Source of the DNA: Helicoverpa zea
Lineage: Eukaryota; Arthropoda; Insecta; Lepidoptera; Noctuidae
Reading direction: 5' to 3'
DNA: 64,000 nucleotides
Assembly: GCF_022581195.2 (NCBI RefSeq)
Contig: NC_061463.1
Location: 1,364,001-1,428,000, forward strand
Shown one piece after another: positions 60,985-64,000 of the stretch. The notes under the pieces are model-generated. The model did no database searches. It was given only the letters and a program-made list of their open reading frames with translations, and was not told the origin of the DNA. Positions within the stretch are counted from its first letter, which is position 1. The number at the start of each line of letters is the position of its first letter. Made by a program: the position numbers and the translations under genes.

Positions 60985-61227
60985 ACGATTGATGAAAAAT
61001 TTTATAGTGATGTTCTTCTATTTACGAAAGCATCATTTCGCTTTGAACAAGCGGGTGCTGAGAATATCGAGTGTGGCATCGATGCTAGTGTGCTCAATGC
61101 AGTGACAGACTATTTTACAATAATTCACAATTATCATTCCGATTAGATTATGCATTTAAATATAAAAATAGAATCATTTGTATTTAATGACGATGTGATT
61201 GAGACGCTTGGATTAAGTAATGCTGTT

Positions 61228-61468
61228 GGTGGTTTTCGCAAACTCAAGTGAGATGATAAAAAAGATGATATTGGAAATGTTAATGAAGATCCACAATTTT
61301 TGTGGAAAATGATGATGTTACGGCTATTATTTGTCTAAATAAAGCTCCTGTTAACATTATTAAAAATAATCATATAGAGGGAATTATATCAAGAGGTGAA
61401 TTCTAAAAATGACCTCTAAAACGTGTATTAAATGTTTAACTAAATACTTGAGTTTGCGAATAACCGCC
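61228..61468. mobile_element. MITE with 21-22-bp inverted ends, 3' of the SIAH-like gene
   Basis: Left end ggtggttttcgcaaactcaa, right end (reverse complement) ggcggttattcgcaaactca, about 241 bp. It lies 244 bp after the SIAH stop codon and contains the first good poly(A) signal. Confidence 0.7.
61338..61343 (+). promoter_or_regulatory. candidate poly(A) signal of the SIAH-like gene
   Basis: AATAAA in tctaaataaagctcctg, 354 bp beyond the stop codon and inside the MITE. No other canonical signal was noted between 60985 and it. Confidence 0.45.
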
Positions 61469-61692
61469 AATTGTGACTGATGTAGCCTTAGTATTAGAAT
61501 AATGTATAGTATTTAAGAATATATTATATGTAAGATAAAAATACATCCTTAGATTTTTTAACATTTGCATTTTTATTTATATCCTCCTGTAGTTTATATT
61601 GCAATTAATTTCTGCATAAATGAACTCTTTTTAGTGCTAATCCTAAATTATTATTTTGATGTCTGTAACTAGGTATGATTGAAGATGATATG

Positions 61693-61770
61693 TGTTCGGA
61701 GTAACCGAACACCTTGGATTGTGGGCCGAGGCTCACGTGTTTGCGTAAAGGTGTTCGGTTACTCCGAACA
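61693..61770 (-). repeat. perfect 23-bp inverted repeat, possible 3' LTR edge
   Basis: Arms 61693-61715 and 61748-61770 are exact reverse complements around a 32-nt loop. Each arm also contains its own smaller palindrome (TGTTCGG/CCGAACA around AGTAA). On the element's strand the first arm begins TGTTCGG, 120 bp after the envelope stop, compatible with the TG that opens an LTR. The LTR end cannot be placed, because only one LTR would be in the window. Confidence 0.7.
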
Positions 61771-61890
61771 TATTCCCGACCAGCAAAGATGAGGGAGGCT
61801 GGGGTGTGCATCCATTACAAAAAAAGTATAAAGTATAAACAAAAATACAAAAAATATTATTATACAATGTTAAACAAAAATAGAAAAATA

Positions 61891-64000
61891 TTATTCCGAA
61901 TCGTTATTAAAAACTAATTTACGGAACACGGGTCTGGGTTTGCTAAACTCTTTCATCTCGTGTTCTTCTTGAGCTTGCGATTGGTGTTTGTTGATCCTAG
62001 AAGTCCTGGGCATTGGTTGAGCTTCGTTGATCGTCTCTTCCGGGGTTGTATTCCAGCTTCTACATAATTTTCGATATAGGAAAACAGCGCATAAGATAAC
62101 CACTATCCCCAATACGATGTAGATAACCGCATAGTGATGTATGTCGTGGTTAGACATTGAAGTGATACTTTCATATTTCTGTTCTTCTTTCAACTGTTTT
62201 AACTTCAAGTCTATCTCTCTAAGCAAGTTGTTGTGCACTGTTTCTGTTTCATTTGATTGGTTGTCCAAATTGTCCTCGTATCCTTGATCAATAGTCAGAT
62301 TGATTATGTGGTTAATCGGTGCCAGGACTGCTGTTTGAGTATCATATTTGACCTTAAATTGACTCTCATAGTGTTTGTGTCCATGTATTGTAAAAGAGTT
62401 TGTTGTCATTACGCAATCGCTATCAAGAGTAATGACATTAGCGCGCATAAGTATGTGCGGCGTAATCCGATCTCCGCATATGATTCGCACTTGACACTGC
62501 TCGCAACATACATATAAATATGTGTTTATTTTTGTTAATGAAATGAACTGGCTTTTGCACGCGTCACTGCTTGTTTTGCATACATTATTTCTCTCCAGTA
62601 TGCAAAGATCTTCATCTGACTTCATCTTGTATATCGGTGTGTTTGAGTCACACATGTATGTTGAGCTTCCTCTGGTTATACATTTCTGTAATATTTCTGT
62701 AGTTATAGGTGAATAATTGTCTTTCTGTAAGTTAATGGCAACGTAATCTGAAACTGGAGTGATTGCGAGAGTCATGTTTTTTCTGTACAACTTCGGTACT
62801 GCAATGAGGTGATAGAGATCATAAGTTTCTCTGTTGATTAATGGTATTTTTATCTCGAATATAAAATACTTGTCTGTAACTCTGGCTCTTATCTTCATAA
62901 GTTCGTATATTTGTTTCAAATCTGTGTGAATGTTTTCAATCGGTAGAGTAACGTCGCCTGTTAATAAGCCAGAAATAACATTCAATTGATGTTGTAGTTG
63001 TTTTGGTGTTAATAAATGCAGATTTACTCTTCCCTGGTAAACATCAGAAATAGTGTCCAACATCATGTTTTGAATGTTTTTCAGATTTTGAAGCATACTG
63101 TTCGCTGCAATTGCTGTTAGAATAAACTCTTGCTGTTTTGTTATTTCGTTTACTTCCGCTTGGATAGTGTTCAAAGCTTTATCAAGGCTGTTCAGGTGTT
63201 TGTTTATGACTTTATGTTGCATGGCAACCATTTTCTCCATCCTTTTAATTAAGTTGTATTCAGATTCTACTACCGATGTTTGATTACTCCACAAATTCTT
63301 CAAATGTGCTTCGTTTCGTTTTATAAGTTCAATGTCTTGGGCGTACTGTTCTGCGAAGCGTTCATCTAATACGCCGAACAGTCCATTGGCGAGATATCCA
63401 ATGCCGTTGATAAGCCCGCGACGCCGTCTGGAGTGCTCTATGAAATGTTGTGTCAGCAACAGCTGGTTATAATACTGCAACTCCGTGTACTCGTGACTTT
63501 GTTGTGGTACAATCATGTTACATTTGTTGGTATTGTTCATGCGATTGCAGGATTGTTCCAGATAGCTTGAATATTTTTTGAAGGCAGTTATTCCTTCCCA
63601 GTACGGTGACATATCGTAGTAGGCTACCAACGTCCACTGGTGTCGTATGAGTTGCATTTTGGCAATGGGATCAAAGTAGATTGCTTGATTTTCGTTCAGT
63701 TGGGTGATGTTACTTGTTCCGTAGGCATTTGAAATAAGAGTCATAAAGAATGTTAGTGCCATCACAACGGAGTACAATGTAGCGGAAATGCAGTGCCTCT
63801 TGTTTCCTTTCTTTCCTGTTTGTTTAGTTTGTTTGTTATCAGTTTTCGTTTCAGGTTCATCTTGCGCGGGTCGAATAGGTAATAAACACAATTTGACTAT
63901 TGGCCGCTTGATGATCCCATGTTGAGTTTTCAGTGAAACAACACGTACATATCCGTCGCGCCCAGGGTGCAGTTCGACTACTCGAGCCATCGCCCACTTC
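61891..64000 (-). CDS. BEL/Pao retroelement: Pol C-terminus fused to F-like envelope (partial)
   Basis: One frame, open from the window edge to TAA at 61891, has at least 699 residues counted from the Met at 63990; codons for K-W-A precede it, so the ORF continues outside. Residues 1-40 (ARVVELHPGRDGYVRVVSLK, KRPIVKLCLLP) match the DUF5641-type C-terminal domain of BEL/Pao Pol. A hydrophobic signal or anchor follows at 66-91, then an ectodomain with N-x-S/T sites (94, 152, 235, 405, 564, 577, 580). A furin-type site RRRR (188-191) precedes a fusion-peptide-like GLINGIGYLANGLFGVLD, then a heptad-rich region (about 220-320), paired Cys (437-526), a membrane span (about 619-639) and a 60-residue tail. 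This is the plan of baculovirus F / insect retroviral envelopes. No stop or frameshift is seen. The Pol-Env joint has no intervening stop. Confidence 0.93.
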   Translation of the reverse strand, partial: KWAMARVVELHPGRDGYVRVVSLKTQHGIIKRPIVKLCLLPIRPAQDEPETKTDNKQTKQTGKKGNKRHCISATLYSVVMALTFFMTLISNAYGTSNITQLNENQAIYFDPIAKMQLIRHQWTLVAYYDMSPYWEGITAFKKYSSYLEQSCNRMNNTNKCNMIVPQQSHEYTELQYYNQLLLTQHFIEHSRRRRGLINGIGYLANGLFGVLDERFAEQYAQDIELIKRNEAHLKNLWSNQTSVVESEYNLIKRMEKMVAMQHKVINKHLNSLDKALNTIQAEVNEITKQQEFILTAIAANSMLQNLKNIQNMMLDTISDVYQGRVNLHLLTPKQLQHQLNVISGLLTGDVTLPIENIHTDLKQIYELMKIRARVTDKYFIFEIKIPLINRETYDLYHLIAVPKLYRKNMTLAITPVSDYVAINLQKDNYSPITTEILQKCITRGSSTYMCDSNTPIYKMKSDEDLCILERNNVCKTSSDACKSQFISLTKINTYLYVCCEQCQVRIICGDRITPHILMRANVITLDSDCVMTTNSFTIHGHKHYESQFKVKYDTQTAVLAPINHIINLTIDQGYEDNLDNQSNETETVHNNLLREIDLKLKQLKEEQKYESITSMSNHDIHHYAVIYIVLGIVVILCAVFLYRKLCRSWNTTPEETINEAQPMPRTSRINKHQSQAQEEHEMKEFSKPRPVFRKLVFNNDSE

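Noticed and set aside
62257..62716. Plus-strand open frames opposite the envelope gene
   Set aside because: Shadows of the minus-strand Pol-Env frame.

Overview
The window is eukaryotic, AT-rich and gene-poor. It reads as moth DNA (Lepidoptera, probably a noctuid-like lineage; this is an inference). The basis is insect-type exons and splice sites, an insect Inr+DPE core promoter, and many short tRNA-derived SINEs, RTE-like LINE 3' ends and MITEs of kinds abundant in moth genomes. No tRNA, rRNA or CRISPR locus was found. Most short open frames are what chance predicts at this base composition.

Layout. (1) 0-8 kb: one minus-strand exon (799-1011) of a membrane adenylate cyclase, with the rest of that gene not seen. 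A 266-bp block resembling a terminal exon with a poly(A) signal is present twice with no visible difference (1258-1523 and 7301-7566). Two minisatellites lie near 2 kb. (2) 8-37 kb: no firm gene. It holds SINE, LINE and MITE debris, a 1.08-kb foldback element (31440-32515), and several weak coding-like frames, mainly at 17.5 and 20.7-24.6 kb. (3) 37.4-61 kb: a five-exon plus-strand gene that I could join with matching splice phases. It encodes a 375-residue SIAH-type RING E3 ubiquitin ligase, has an exactly spaced Inr+DPE promoter, and its introns are full of repeats. (4) 61.6-64 kb: the minus-strand 3' end of a BEL/Pao LTR retroelement whose Pol C-terminus runs in frame into an intact baculovirus-F-like envelope. 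The frame continues past the window edge, and a perfect 23-bp inverted repeat lies just downstream of the envelope.

Working view: the host content is part of an adenylate cyclase (cAMP synthesis) and a SIAH-like ubiquitin ligase; nothing in the sequence links them. The most unusual items are the Pol-Env fusion with its hairpin, the identical terminal-exon duplication, the foldback element, the SIAH RING that lacks the usual His ligand, and the decayed coding-like tracts. I found no evidence for a new defence or multi-gene system.
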